In this document: piece by piece, positions 1-5,660 of the stretch
How the letters are laid out: every line of letters starts with the position of its first letter
How positions within the stretch are numbered: position 1 is the stretch's first letter
From: an uncultured Clostridia bacterium
GTDB lineage: Bacteria > Bacillota > Clostridia > Christensenellales > Aristaeellaceae
Length of the DNA stretch: 10,121 bases
Reading direction: 5' to 3'
Assembly (NCBI GenBank): GCA_934631055.1
Contig: CAKTXP010000078.1
Span: forward strand, 1 to 10,121
The notes under the pieces: generated by a model
Told to the model about the DNA's origin: nothing
The model's input: the letters and a program-made list of their open reading frames with translations, nothing else
The model's database searches: none
Program-made: the position numbers and the translations under genes

Positions 1-50
1 TACAGGGAAAGATGCGGCGCATAGCCCGCGGGGATAAATGATTGACCCAT
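1..50 (-). CDS. asnA: N-terminus of probable aspartate--ammonia ligase (AsnA), cut by the window edge
   Basis: Reading leftwards from an ATG at 50-48, sixteen complete codons are visible: M-G-Q-S-F-I-P-A-G-Y-A-P-H-L-S-L, then TA of a probable Tyr codon. A good ribosome site (AGAGGG, 58-63) lies seven bases upstream, which supports the start. The I-P-x-G-Y-x-P-x-L pattern right after the start is what I recall for AsnA of Clostridia. That enzyme makes asparagine from aspartate, ammonia and ATP in the cytoplasm and has a class-II aminoacyl-tRNA-synthetase-like fold. No catalytic region is in view, so the call rests on the N-terminal motif alone. The gene follows the iron-sulfur operon on the same strand after 254 bases and may have its own promoter (270-298). 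A different protein with a similar N-terminus is possible. Confidence 0.5.
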   Translation of the reverse strand, partial: MGQSFIPAGYAPHLSL

Positions 51-133
51 GGGAGATCCCTCTTTTCGTTGAAATATGGGGGTACGTCGGGCTGCCGCCC
101 AGACTCCCTTCTCCGTTTCGCGGTGGTTTGAAC

Positions 134-177
134 AAGCTTAAACATACGACGCGCATGCGCGTCGTTCACTAAAGCTT
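134..177. repeat. Long imperfect inverted repeat with a perfect 20-base palindromic core
   Basis: The core 146-165 reads ACGACGCGCATGCGCGTCGT and equals its own reverse complement. It is flanked by AAGCTT at 134-139 and AAGCTT at 172-177, so the whole can fold as one hairpin; the middle segments pair only weakly. On the plus strand it runs into a T tract (176-181), giving the shape of an intrinsic terminator for rightward transcription, but no rightward gene is visible before it. On the minus strand it lies upstream of asnA. Alternatives are an operator for a dimeric regulator or a bidirectional terminator. Confidence 0.5.
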
Positions 178-208
178 TTTTAAATTGCCGCGAAGCGAAC
201 TGGGAAGT

Positions 209-252
209 CCAGGAACCTCAGGTTCCTGGTGGGGTTTGGGGCAAAGCCCCAA
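209..252. repeat. Tandem tight hairpins, possible dispersed intergenic element
   Basis: Two perfect stems follow each other. CCAGGAACC (209-217) pairs with GGTTCCTGG (221-229) around a TCA loop, and TTGGGGC (236-242) pairs with GCCCCAA (246-252) around an AAA loop; TGGGGT lies between them. Neither is followed by a convincing T tract on either strand. The arrangement resembles short paired-hairpin sequences that I recall as common between genes of Clostridia; that resemblance is memory, not a search. They could end the iron-sulfur operon transcript, stabilise its 3' end, or belong to the asnA leader. Confidence 0.5.
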
Positions 253-269
253 TCGTTCCTTCTCTCGTA

Positions 270-298
270 AGTATACCGCGCGCATAGATGATGCGCAA
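270..298 (-). promoter_or_regulatory. Candidate minus-strand promoter for asnA
   Basis: On the minus strand TTGCGC (298-293) and TATACT (275-270) are 17 bases apart. The -10 box is good; the -35 box matches TTGACA only in TTG. Transcription would start near 263, leaving about 210 bases before the asnA start. The promoter lies just beyond the stop codon of the activase gene and overlaps a small hairpin, so asnA may also be read through from the iron-sulfur operon. Confidence 0.3.
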
Positions 299-304
299 GA
301 AAAA

Positions 305-1957
305 TCATTCTCCGCTGAGCGCAAACAGCGCCGCGCCCAGCGCGCCGCAGAGATCGGGATTCTCGCTGATGAACAGCGGCGCGTCGAGCTTCTTTTCCAG
401 TTCGCGGACGACGCCCAGATTCCGCGCGACGCCGCCGGTCATCATATAGGGCGCGCATCCCCTGGCGCGGGCAGCCATGGAAGCGGTCTTTCCGGCGATG
501 GATTTGTTCAAGCCGTGGATGATGTCGCTGTCCGTATGGTTGTCGGCGATGAGAGAAATGACCTCGGATTCCGCGAACACGGTACACATGCTGGAGATAG
601 TCAGCTCCTTGTCCCATGTCAGCCCGCGCTGGCTCATCTCGCCCATGTCCAGCTCAAGCGTCCGCGCCATCATTTCCAGAAAACGCCCCGTACCCGCGGC
701 GCATTTGTCGTTCATGACGAAATTGCTGACATTCCCGTCCTCGGACAGGCAGATGACCTTGCTGTCCTGCCCGCCGATATCGACGATGGTGCGCACGGCG
801 GGATTGAGAAAATGCGCGCCTTTGGCGTGGCAGGTGATCTCCGTCCTGGAATCGGTCGAAAACGGGATGCTATAGCGCCCATAGCCTGTGGCGACGATGG
901 CGGCGAAGTCATCAGCCGAAGCATCCAGCTTTTGGCAGACCTGTTCGAGCGCCGCCTGTGCGCCCGTCTGCGCGCGCGGGCCGGTGCGGACGATGGCGAA
1001 GGCGAGCATCTTCTTCTGTTCATCCAGAACGACCATGTTCGTCGTTGTTGAGCCGCTGTCGATACCGGCATAGAGTCCCTTCTTCCCCTTCGTCCGGACG
1101 ATTTGCGTCCGGGAAAGCCCGAGGCTTTCGCGGAAGGCTTCCAGCCGCGTGGAAAGCTGTCCCATGGCGGCAAGGGTATAATCCGTTTCGATCTTGAGCG
1201 TCGGAACGGCGCTCTTCTTTTTCAGGTCGGCATATTCAAAACCATAGTAATCGCAGAACTTGACGGTATTGTAGACGATGCCCTTGAGGTTCTCGTTTTC
1301 GTAGAGCATCCGGCGTCCGGCGATATCCGTCATGCGCATGCAAGGCGTCATGCGCAGGAGCGCTCCGGCGTACCAGTCCATGAGCTGCTCAAAGGAATAG
1401 TCCGCCGCGTCCTTTGGCGGTTCTTCCAGCGTCCGCAGTCCGCTGCACGTCAGGTTGACGACCGGCAGAGGGAACGCGTCGCGGATCATGCCCAGCAGCT
1501 GAGGGCTGACGCGCGCGCCGAGGATGCCGATGAACGGTTCATTCGGCAGAAGAAGATGGGAATTATCCCGGCAGGCGGATAGAAAGCGCTCAAGGGAAAA
1601 TCCGCTCTGCCGATACGCGCCGTATGCCTTGGCGAAACGGCAAAGCTCTTTGGCAAAGCGCGCGCGGGCGCATCCGCTGTCGTCATGCGGCAGGTCGATT
1701 TGAAAAAGGAAGCGGCGCGGCTTCTGCGCGTCCAGCACGTCGAACGCCCGACGTGTGGCGTCGCAGCAGTCCGTCAGCACGAGTTCTTCTTCCCCCTGCG
1801 CCTGCTGAATGAGCGCTTTGGCGTGGCAGCAGAGGTTGGCGTGGGTCAGCGTCTCGGCGGCGGAAAAATCCTCCGCTTCCGCGTCGAGCAGCCGCGCTTC
1901 CCCGCCGAAAGCCTGAATCAGCTCGACCGGCGTATATTTACAGCCATATCCGATCAT
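305..1957 (-). CDS. HgdB-like domain fused to an ATP-dependent 2-hydroxyacyl-CoA dehydratase activase
   Basis: This 550-residue protein has two parts. Residues 1-285 are HgdB-like: M-I-G-Y-G-C-K-Y-T-P-V-E-L at the start, Cys pairs at 43-44 and 64-65, V-K-F-C-D-Y-Y at 232-238, and K-I-E-T-D-Y...G-Q-L-S-T-R near 255-271. Residues 294-550 are a BadF/BcrA/HgdC-type ATPase of the ASKHA fold. Its parts are the phosphate loop G-I-D-S-G-S-T-T-T at 298-306, D-I-G-G-Q-D at 393-398, N-D-K-C-A-A-G-T-G at 416-424, S-M-C-T-V-F-A-E-S-E at 456-465 and T-G-G-V-A-R-N at 507-513. Cys419 and Cys458 match the two Cys per subunit that hold the [4Fe-4S] cluster of HgdC dimers. In this family the activator uses ATP to push an electron at very low potential into its partner, here surely the gene upstream, whose stop overlaps this start as ATGA. 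Stand-alone activators are about 260 residues, so the fusion is notable. The substrate is unknown. Confidence 0.85.
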   Translation of the reverse strand: MIGYGCKYTPVELIQAFGGEARLLDAEAEDFSAAETLTHANLCCHAKALIQQAQGEEELVLTDCCDATRRAFDVLDAQKPRRFLFQIDLPHDDSGCARARFAKELCRFAKAYGAYRQSGFSLERFLSACRDNSHLLLPNEPFIGILGARVSPQLLGMIRDAFPLPVVNLTCSGLRTLEEPPKDAADYSFEQLMDWYAGALLRMTPCMRMTDIAGRRMLYENENLKGIVYNTVKFCDYYGFEYADLKKKSAVPTLKIETDYTLAAMGQLSTRLEAFRESLGLSRTQIVRTKGKKGLYAGIDSGSTTTNMVVLDEQKKMLAFAIVRTGPRAQTGAQAALEQVCQKLDASADDFAAIVATGYGRYSIPFSTDSRTEITCHAKGAHFLNPAVRTIVDIGGQDSKVICLSEDGNVSNFVMNDKCAAGTGRFLEMMARTLELDMGEMSQRGLTWDKELTISSMCTVFAESEVISLIADNHTDSDIIHGLNKSIAGKTASMAARARGCAPYMMTGGVARNLGVVRELEKKLDAPLFISENPDLCGALGAALFALSGE

Positions 1958-3234
1958 GAAGAAAGCCCCTCCAATTGTTCAAGGAATGCGCCGATGCGCG
2001 TGACCATCTGCCCGTCGGCGACGTTGCGGCTGTCGCATCCGTCGCCGTCCAGAACGAGCGTCGGCAGACCGGCGTCCGCGAGCCTCTGCCGCGCCAGCAG
2101 CGCCATGCCCATCGTCTGCTTACATCCCCAATGGCAGAAGAGGATGACGCCGTCGGCGTTCAGCGCTTTGGCATGGGTAATCGCGGCGTTTATCCGTCGG
2201 GTGGACGAACCGCTCTGCACGTTGTCGATGAGGCGGCGCGCCATGCTCTCATAAGGCTTGTCCGGGTCAAGTTCTCCCGGATAATCCAGCGTCATATCAC
2301 AGCCGACCAGCTCGCATCGCCCGTCCTGTTCGAGCAGGCGGACGAGAGAATCCTGCCAGTTCGGGAGGGTGTGGATAAAGAAGATGCGCTTGCGCTTCGT
2401 CGTGCTTCGCGCAGGCGCGCGTCTGGCGGTCTGAATCAATTCGTCGGCATAGCGTTCGCTGTCCTCGCATCCAAGCAGGCAGTGCGTCGCGATCAAGCCG
2501 CAAAGCTCGCCGGTCATGGTCGTGTCCTGCGTCACGTCTGCCCGCAGACGGACATATTCGCGCATCTTGTTCAGCGTCCGGTTGGAACGGGCGATGGTTT
2601 CGCGCAGACGCGCTTCGTCGAGCTTTCTTCCGGTCAGCTCTTCCAGCTTTGCCGCCAACGCGCGGAGCTGGTCGGCAGCGTAGAAAACGGCGTCCTCGTC
2701 CGTATGGGAAGGCACGTCGATGGAGATCTGCGGCACATCGTAAAATGCCGACAGGCGGCGGAAGGAGAGCTGATTCGCGTCGCAGGCGAGCGTCGTATTG
2801 GCGATGAGCAGGGGCTTGGGCAGGACGCCCGATTCCGCCATGCCGATCATCGTCTTTTGATACGAGCAGAAGCTCTCCGGAACGCCTGCCGTTTCGGCAT
2901 ATTCGCCGAACACATGCTGACAGGCTGTGCAGGCGACATAGACGGCGAGCCCTTCCGGAAACATGGGCTGCAAGCCCATTGCGTGCATCAGCTCGCAGGG
3001 CATGAAGATATTGACCATAACGGCGCTCTGCGGATGCTTCATGGCGCGGACGATGGTCTTGGCGATGGTTCCGTTCATGCGCTTATAGGCGGATCTTGCG
3101 TCCGTCAGGCGGGTGCATGAGCCGGAAAAGCCGACCCATGAATACGCCGCTGTCAGCATGCGGCGCGCACGGTCGGGATGCTCAGGCACGTTTTTGGAGA
3201 TGATGCTGCCGAGGGTTTCGATATATTTTTGCAT
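1954..3234 (-). CDS. 2-hydroxyacyl-CoA dehydratase / double-cubane-type iron-sulfur protein (HgdB-like)
   Basis: The protein is 426 residues from the ATG at 3234-3232, chosen because AGGAG lies just upstream (3239-3243) and a promoter with a short leader precedes it. It has the HgdB-type layout: Cys40, P-C-E-L at 79-82, A-C-T-A-C at 101-105, Cys123, T-L-A-C-D at 148-152, T-G-R-K-L-D near 201-206, and H-W-G-C-K-Q at 368-373 followed by L-D-G-D-G-C-D-S-R-N at 395-404. Such proteins bind Fe-S clusters and catalyse reductively triggered dehydration of 2-hydroxyacyl-CoA or, in the double-cubane branch, ATP-dependent reduction of small molecules. It would receive electrons from the activase encoded next (4-base overlap). 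No CoA transferase, acyl-CoA dehydrogenase or acid catabolism gene is nearby, so the substrate stays open. The same frame stays open upstream to 3636, but that part runs through the divergent promoters and the neighbour gene and is not coding. Confidence 0.85.
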   Translation of the reverse strand: MQKYIETLGSIISKNVPEHPDRARRMLTAAYSWVGFSGSCTRLTDARSAYKRMNGTIAKTIVRAMKHPQSAVMVNIFMPCELMHAMGLQPMFPEGLAVYVACTACQHVFGEYAETAGVPESFCSYQKTMIGMAESGVLPKPLLIANTTLACDANQLSFRRLSAFYDVPQISIDVPSHTDEDAVFYAADQLRALAAKLEELTGRKLDEARLRETIARSNRTLNKMREYVRLRADVTQDTTMTGELCGLIATHCLLGCEDSERYADELIQTARRAPARSTTKRKRIFFIHTLPNWQDSLVRLLEQDGRCELVGCDMTLDYPGELDPDKPYESMARRLIDNVQSGSSTRRINAAITHAKALNADGVILFCHWGCKQTMGMALLARQRLADAGLPTLVLDGDGCDSRNVADGQMVTRIGAFLEQLEGLSS

Positions 3235-3238
3235 AAAA

Positions 3239-3243
3239 CTCCT
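3239..3243 (-). promoter_or_regulatory. Ribosome binding site fixing the start of the HgdB-like gene
   Basis: AGGAG on the minus strand, four bases before ATG 3234-3232. It decides between this start and a much longer open frame that continues upstream without such a site. Confidence 0.75.
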
Positions 3244-3303
3244 GTGTGATTCAATAAAAAGCCAAGATGTCAGGAATGAAGAACAGCTCACTCCATGCTC
3301 CCC

Positions 3304-3332
3304 ATTATAGTTTTGCGGGCAGGCTGCGTCAA
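3304..3332 (-). promoter_or_regulatory. Strong vegetative-type promoter of the iron-sulfur operon
   Basis: On the minus strand TTGACG (3332-3327) and TATAAT (3309-3304) are separated by exactly 17 bases, a near-consensus housekeeping sigma factor promoter. Transcription should start near 3297, giving a leader of about 60 bases before the ATG at 3234. It lies back to back with the plus-strand promoter at 3372-3380, so the two transcription units diverge from about 75 bases. Confidence 0.8.
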
Positions 3333-3371
3333 GCGCGGCATGATTTCCCGCTTTTCTTTCGTCATGTGTTT

Positions 3372-3380
3372 TGTTATAAT
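3372..3380 (+). promoter_or_regulatory. Extended -10 promoter of the exported MBL-fold gene
   Basis: TGTTATAAT is a full extended -10 element (TGn plus TATAAT). The -35 position, 17 bases upstream, is poor, as is usual for extended -10 promoters. Transcription would start near 3387, leaving only about 14 bases before the ATG at 3401, just enough for the AGGAGG ribosome site at 3391-3396. Confidence 0.7.
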
Positions 3381-3400
3381 AAGCAAAAACAGGAGGGTAT

Positions 3401-4216
3401 ATGAAAAAGTTATTGTCCATGGTAGCGGCGGCACTGCTCGCCCTCTTCGGTCTTTCGGCACAGGCACAGGAATTGACCGTGCAGTTTTTTGATATGGGTA
3501 AAGCCGACGCAATGCTGATTACTGCGCCGACCGGCGAACATATCCTCATCGACGCGGGAACGAATAAAGGCGGTAAAAAGCTGGCGGAGCGATTCGCGGC
3601 GGACGACGTGGACGAGATCGACCTGATGATGATCACTCATTTTGACAAGGATCATGTCGGCGGCGCGGATAAGGTGCTGGAAGCCGTATCCGTCGCGCGG
3701 GTCGTTATGCCCCAGTACGCCAAGGAGAGCAAGCAGTACACCCAGTTCATGAAAGCGCTTTCCCAAAGCCCGAAGACGCAGGTCGATATCCTCAGCGCGA
3801 AGAGCGAAAAGACGTTTGAATTTGGGGATACCGTTCTGCGCGTCACCGCCGCGCAGGAAACGGACTACGGCATCGACGAAGAGAACGACTTTTCCCTGGC
3901 AACCTATCTGACGTATGGCGAAACGAGATTCCTCTTTACCGGCGACGCGGAAGACGCGCGCCAGACCGAGCTTCTCCGCGCGGGCGATATCGCCTGCGAT
4001 GTGCTGAAAGTGCCGTATCACGGACGGGCGGTCGATGTCAGCGCGGCGTTTCTGAGCGCCTGCCATCCGAAGATTGCGTTCATTACGGACAGCGATGAAG
4101 ACCCTGCCGACCCGGTTATCGTGAAGCTGCTTGAAAGCATGGGGACGGATGTGCATAGCGCGAGGGACGGCGACCTGTGCGTCATTTCGGATGGAAAAAG
4201 CGTCAGGATCAAGTGA
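3401..4216 (+). CDS. Exported ComEC-like metallo-beta-lactamase-fold hydrolase
   Basis: The protein has 271 residues, starting at ATG 3401 with AGGAGG four bases upstream. Residues 1-22 are a Sec signal peptide: M-K-K, a hydrophobic stretch, then A-Q-A before Q-E, a likely signal peptidase I site; there is no lipobox Cys. The mature part is a metallo-beta-lactamase fold of the type found at the C-terminus of ComEC/Rec2. It has F-F-D-M-G-K-A-D-A at 29-37, I-D-A-G-T at 50-54, the metal motif T-H-F-D-K-D-H-V-G-G at 79-88, F-T-G-D-A-E at 179-184 and V-P-Y-H-G at 204-208. The metal ligands H80, D82, D84, H85, D182 and H207 all appear present. It works outside the membrane; a phosphodiester substrate is the family-based guess. 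It lacks the ComEC membrane domains, and no other competence gene is visible. It is probably a single-gene transcript ended by the hairpin over its stop codon. Confidence 0.8.
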   Translation: MKKLLSMVAAALLALFGLSAQAQELTVQFFDMGKADAMLITAPTGEHILIDAGTNKGGKKLAERFAADDVDEIDLMMITHFDKDHVGGADKVLEAVSVARVVMPQYAKESKQYTQFMKALSQSPKTQVDILSAKSEKTFEFGDTVLRVTAAQETDYGIDEENDFSLATYLTYGETRFLFTGDAEDARQTELLRAGDIACDVLKVPYHGRAVDVSAAFLSACHPKIAFITDSDEDPADPVIVKLLESMGTDVHSARDGDLCVISDGKSVRIK

Positions 4217-4226
4217 CGCTTTTTCC
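4193..4226 (+). terminator. Intrinsic terminator overlapping the stop codon of the MBL-fold gene
   Basis: GGAAAAAGCGTCA (4193-4205) pairs perfectly with TGACGCTTTTTCC (4214-4226) around an eight-base loop. The stop codon TGA (4214-4216) opens the 3' arm and the T run lies inside that arm. The symmetric A and T runs would let it work in both directions. Confidence 0.65.
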
Positions 4227-4241
4227 GGCTGAGCCTTTGAG

Positions 4242-4259
4242 AGCGGCGCTTTCGCCGCT
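4242..4259 (+). repeat. GC-rich hairpin just before the ThrE-type genes
   Basis: AGCGGCG (4242-4248) pairs with CGCCGCT (4253-4259) around CTTT, eleven bases before the AAGGAG ribosome site of the next gene. It has no T tract, so it is a weak terminator candidate. It may shape the 5' leader or protect the transcript after read-through of the preceding terminator. I see no clear promoter between the two hairpins. Confidence 0.4.
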
Positions 4260-4280
4260 TTGCGGGAAAAAAGGAGATTT

Positions 4281-5039
4281 ATGGATACCGAAAAACAAAA
4301 GCTGAATCTGCTGTGCGACGCGGCACAGCTTCTGCTGGAAAACGGGAGCGAAACCTATCGCGTGGAAGAAACCGCGCAGCGCATGGCAAAAGGACTGAAT
4401 ATTGAGCATGTCAACATCGCGGCGCTGCCGACGACCGTTTTTCTGGAAGCGGACGGATGCGCATGTGTGCGGCGCATCAGCCGGCGCGGAACGAACAGCC
4501 AGCGCATCGCCATGGTCAACGAAATCTCCCGCAGGATTGAGCGCGGCGAGATGACCCCGGATATGGCAAAGGAAGAGCTTGAAAGAGCGCGGCGGATGCC
4601 CGGCTTTTCGCAGAGGACGATTCTCTTTGCGTATGCGCTGGCAGCGGCGAGCTTCTGCCTGCTCTTCGGCGGAGACGCGGGAACGTTTGTCGTTACGTTC
4701 GCTATCGGCGTGCTGGTGCAGGCGGTTCTGCCCCTCTTTGCGCAGATTCCGATGGGCGCGCTGTTTGGCAATTTTGTCGGCGGACTGCTGACCGCCATGC
4801 TTGCGCAGGGCATCCATGCGCTTATCCCCTACGGAAGCGCTAACGCCGCCATCATCGGCGGCATCATGCCCCTGCTTTCCGGACTGGCGATGACGACCGC
4901 CGTGCGCGATACGGTTTACGGCGACCTGATTTCCGGCATGACGCGCGCGCTGGAGGCGCTGCTGCTGGCGGCGGCTGTCGCGATGGGCGTCTATGTGGGG
5001 CTGAAGTTTGCGGCGATGATGGGAGGGATTGCGCTGTGA
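4281..5039 (+). CDS. ThrE-family threonine/serine (or organic acid) exporter, large subunit (YjjP-like)
   Basis: This integral membrane protein has 252 residues. ATG 4281 is preceded by AAGGAG (4271-4276), which is better than the in-frame TTG at 4260. A soluble N-terminal part of about 110 residues holds G-S-E-T-Y-R-V-E-E-T-A at 22-32, the typical start of the ThrE (DUF1212) domain. Hydrophobic segments follow at about 113-130, 134-152, 156-180, 187-205 and 224-248. The stretch L-S-G-L-A-M-T-T-A-V-R-D...G-D-L-I-S-G at 199-219 is the conserved family signature. Split ThrE systems use a large and a small subunit; the length is close to E. coli YjjP (256), which with YjjB has been linked to succinate export, whereas the fused Corynebacterium ThrE exports threonine and serine. 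The small subunit gene overlaps this stop as GTGA. The substrate is therefore an inference. Confidence 0.85.
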   Translation: MDTEKQKLNLLCDAAQLLLENGSETYRVEETAQRMAKGLNIEHVNIAALPTTVFLEADGCACVRRISRRGTNSQRIAMVNEISRRIERGEMTPDMAKEELERARRMPGFSQRTILFAYALAAASFCLLFGGDAGTFVVTFAIGVLVQAVLPLFAQIPMGALFGNFVGGLLTAMLAQGIHALIPYGSANAAIIGGIMPLLSGLAMTTAVRDTVYGDLISGMTRALEALLLAAAVAMGVYVGLKFAAMMGGIAL

Positions 5040-5521
5040 GTCAGGCAAAGATGCTTCTGGTCGCCGCGCTGGGTGCGTTCGGCGGTACGCTGGGCTATGC
5101 TTATATCCTCAACGCGCCGAAAAAGACGATCCTGCCCGCGTCGCTCATCGGGCTTTTCGGCTATATGGCGTATGTCCTGATGGGCATGGCGGGTATGGGA
5201 ACGATGTCGGCGTATTTCCTTTCAACCGTTTTGGTTTCTGTGGTTTGCGAAATCGAGGCGCGCGTGATGCGCATGCCGTCCACCATCTTCCTGCTCAGCG
5301 CGCTGGTTCCGCTCGTCCCCGGATATAACTTCTATCTGGCGATGCTGGCGCTGGTCGAGGATCGCGGCGCGGCGGCGGCGCGGGAAGGGCTTGTCGCGGT
5401 GCAGATCGTTGCGGCGATCGCCATCGGCGCGGCAGTGACGTCGGTCTGCTTCCGCGCGCTGGCGGCAAACAGAAAGAAGGGCAAGCCGGGAAATCTCTCC
5501 CGCGCTCCGAAGGAAAGCTGA
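5036..5521 (+). CDS. ThrE-family exporter, small subunit (YjjB-like)
   Basis: The protein has 161 residues from a GTG at 5036 that overlaps the preceding stop by four bases; GGAGGG (5022-5027) lies eight bases upstream, so GTG is well supported. It is almost wholly membrane-embedded, with hydrophobic segments at about 6-25, 32-50, 56-72, 82-107 and 120-143. V-P-L-V-P-G-Y-N-F-Y at 91-100 is the conserved loop of the ThrE C-terminal (DUF3815) domain. The tail from 145 is basic and probably cytoplasmic. Length fits E. coli YjjB (157). Tight coupling to the large subunit gene argues for equal production of two halves of one transporter. Confidence 0.85.
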   Translation: MSQAKMLLVAALGAFGGTLGYAYILNAPKKTILPASLIGLFGYMAYVLMGMAGMGTMSAYFLSTVLVSVVCEIEARVMRMPSTIFLLSALVPLVPGYNFYLAMLALVEDRGAAAAREGLVAVQIVAAIAIGAAVTSVCFRALAANRKKGKPGNLSRAPKES

Positions 5522-5614
5522 GCGGTTTCGCGGATGGATACCCGCCCCCTCACATGAGAGGAAAAGGGTTTCTTCAAATCCTCTTTCGCTTTTGCTGCTA
5601 TCCATAAATTTCAA

Positions 5615-5650
5615 GAAACCCGCTGTTCCGCTTTACGAACGGCGGGTTTC
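5615..5650. repeat. Strong inverted repeat overlapping the azlC promoter
   Basis: The arm GAAACCCGCTGTTC (5615-5628) pairs with GAACGGCGGGTTTC (5637-5650), 14 pairs with one G-T, around the loop CGCTTTAC. It lacks a real T tract on either side. Its right half covers the -35 box and most of the spacer of the candidate azlC promoter. It may be an operator, a weak terminator of the upstream pair, or a structure that competes with azlC transcription. Confidence 0.55.
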
Positions 5651-5660
5651 GCTGTATACT
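5632..5660 (+). promoter_or_regulatory. Candidate promoter of azlCD
   Basis: TTTACG (5632-5637) and TATACT (5655-5660) are 17 bases apart, a fair vegetative-type promoter. Transcription would start near 5667, about 43 bases before the azlC ATG. The -35 box lies in the loop and right arm of the inverted repeat, so a protein bound to the repeat would block the promoter. Confidence 0.5.

Larger units (their letters stand above)
51..304. other. Hairpin-rich intergenic region between the activase gene and asnA
   Basis: No coding sequence is supported here. From right to left it holds a short hairpin GCGCAT/ATGCGC (280-296), a weak minus-strand promoter (270-298), two tight hairpins (209-252), a long inverted repeat with a perfect 20-base palindromic core (134-177), and a small GGGC/GCCC hairpin near 93-104. 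If the minus-strand promoter is used, all but the right end of this becomes a leader of about 210 bases for asnA. I looked for a T-box, expected for some Firmicute asnA genes, and did not find its conserved sequence. Confidence 0.6.

Noticed and set aside
31..66. Rightward terminator GGGAT/ATCCC followed by TCTTTT
   Set aside because: It coincides with the ribosome site and start of the leftward asnA frame, its stem is only five pairs, and no rightward gene precedes it.
51..263. T-box riboswitch before asnA
   Set aside because: The conserved T-box sequence (AGGGTGGNACCGCG type) is missing; only a chance ACCGCG is present on the minus strand near 119-124.
185..1051. Long open frame on the plus strand opposite the activase
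   Set aside because: It mirrors the real gene in a GC-rich genome; the protein is compositionally odd and has no recognisable domain, while the minus strand has full activase motifs.
1975..3120. 381-residue open frame opposite the HgdB-like gene
   Set aside because: It is antisense to a clear family member, with Arg- and His-rich composition typical of shadow frames and no ribosome site.
3288..3309. Five-codon upstream frame (ATGGGGAGCATGGAGTGA) in the leader of the HgdB-like gene
   Set aside because: Its first ATG overlaps the -10 box and so is not transcribed, and there is no ribosome site.
3235..3636. In-frame upstream extension of the HgdB-like gene to 3636, adding 134 residues
   Set aside because: It crosses the operon's own promoter at 3304-3332 and runs antisense through the signal-peptide region of the MBL-fold gene; AGGAG and a family-like N-terminus support ATG 3234 instead.
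4260..4280. TTG start adding seven residues to the ThrE large subunit
   Set aside because: It would place the AAGGAG ribosome site inside the coding region; ATG 4281 has that site at the proper distance.
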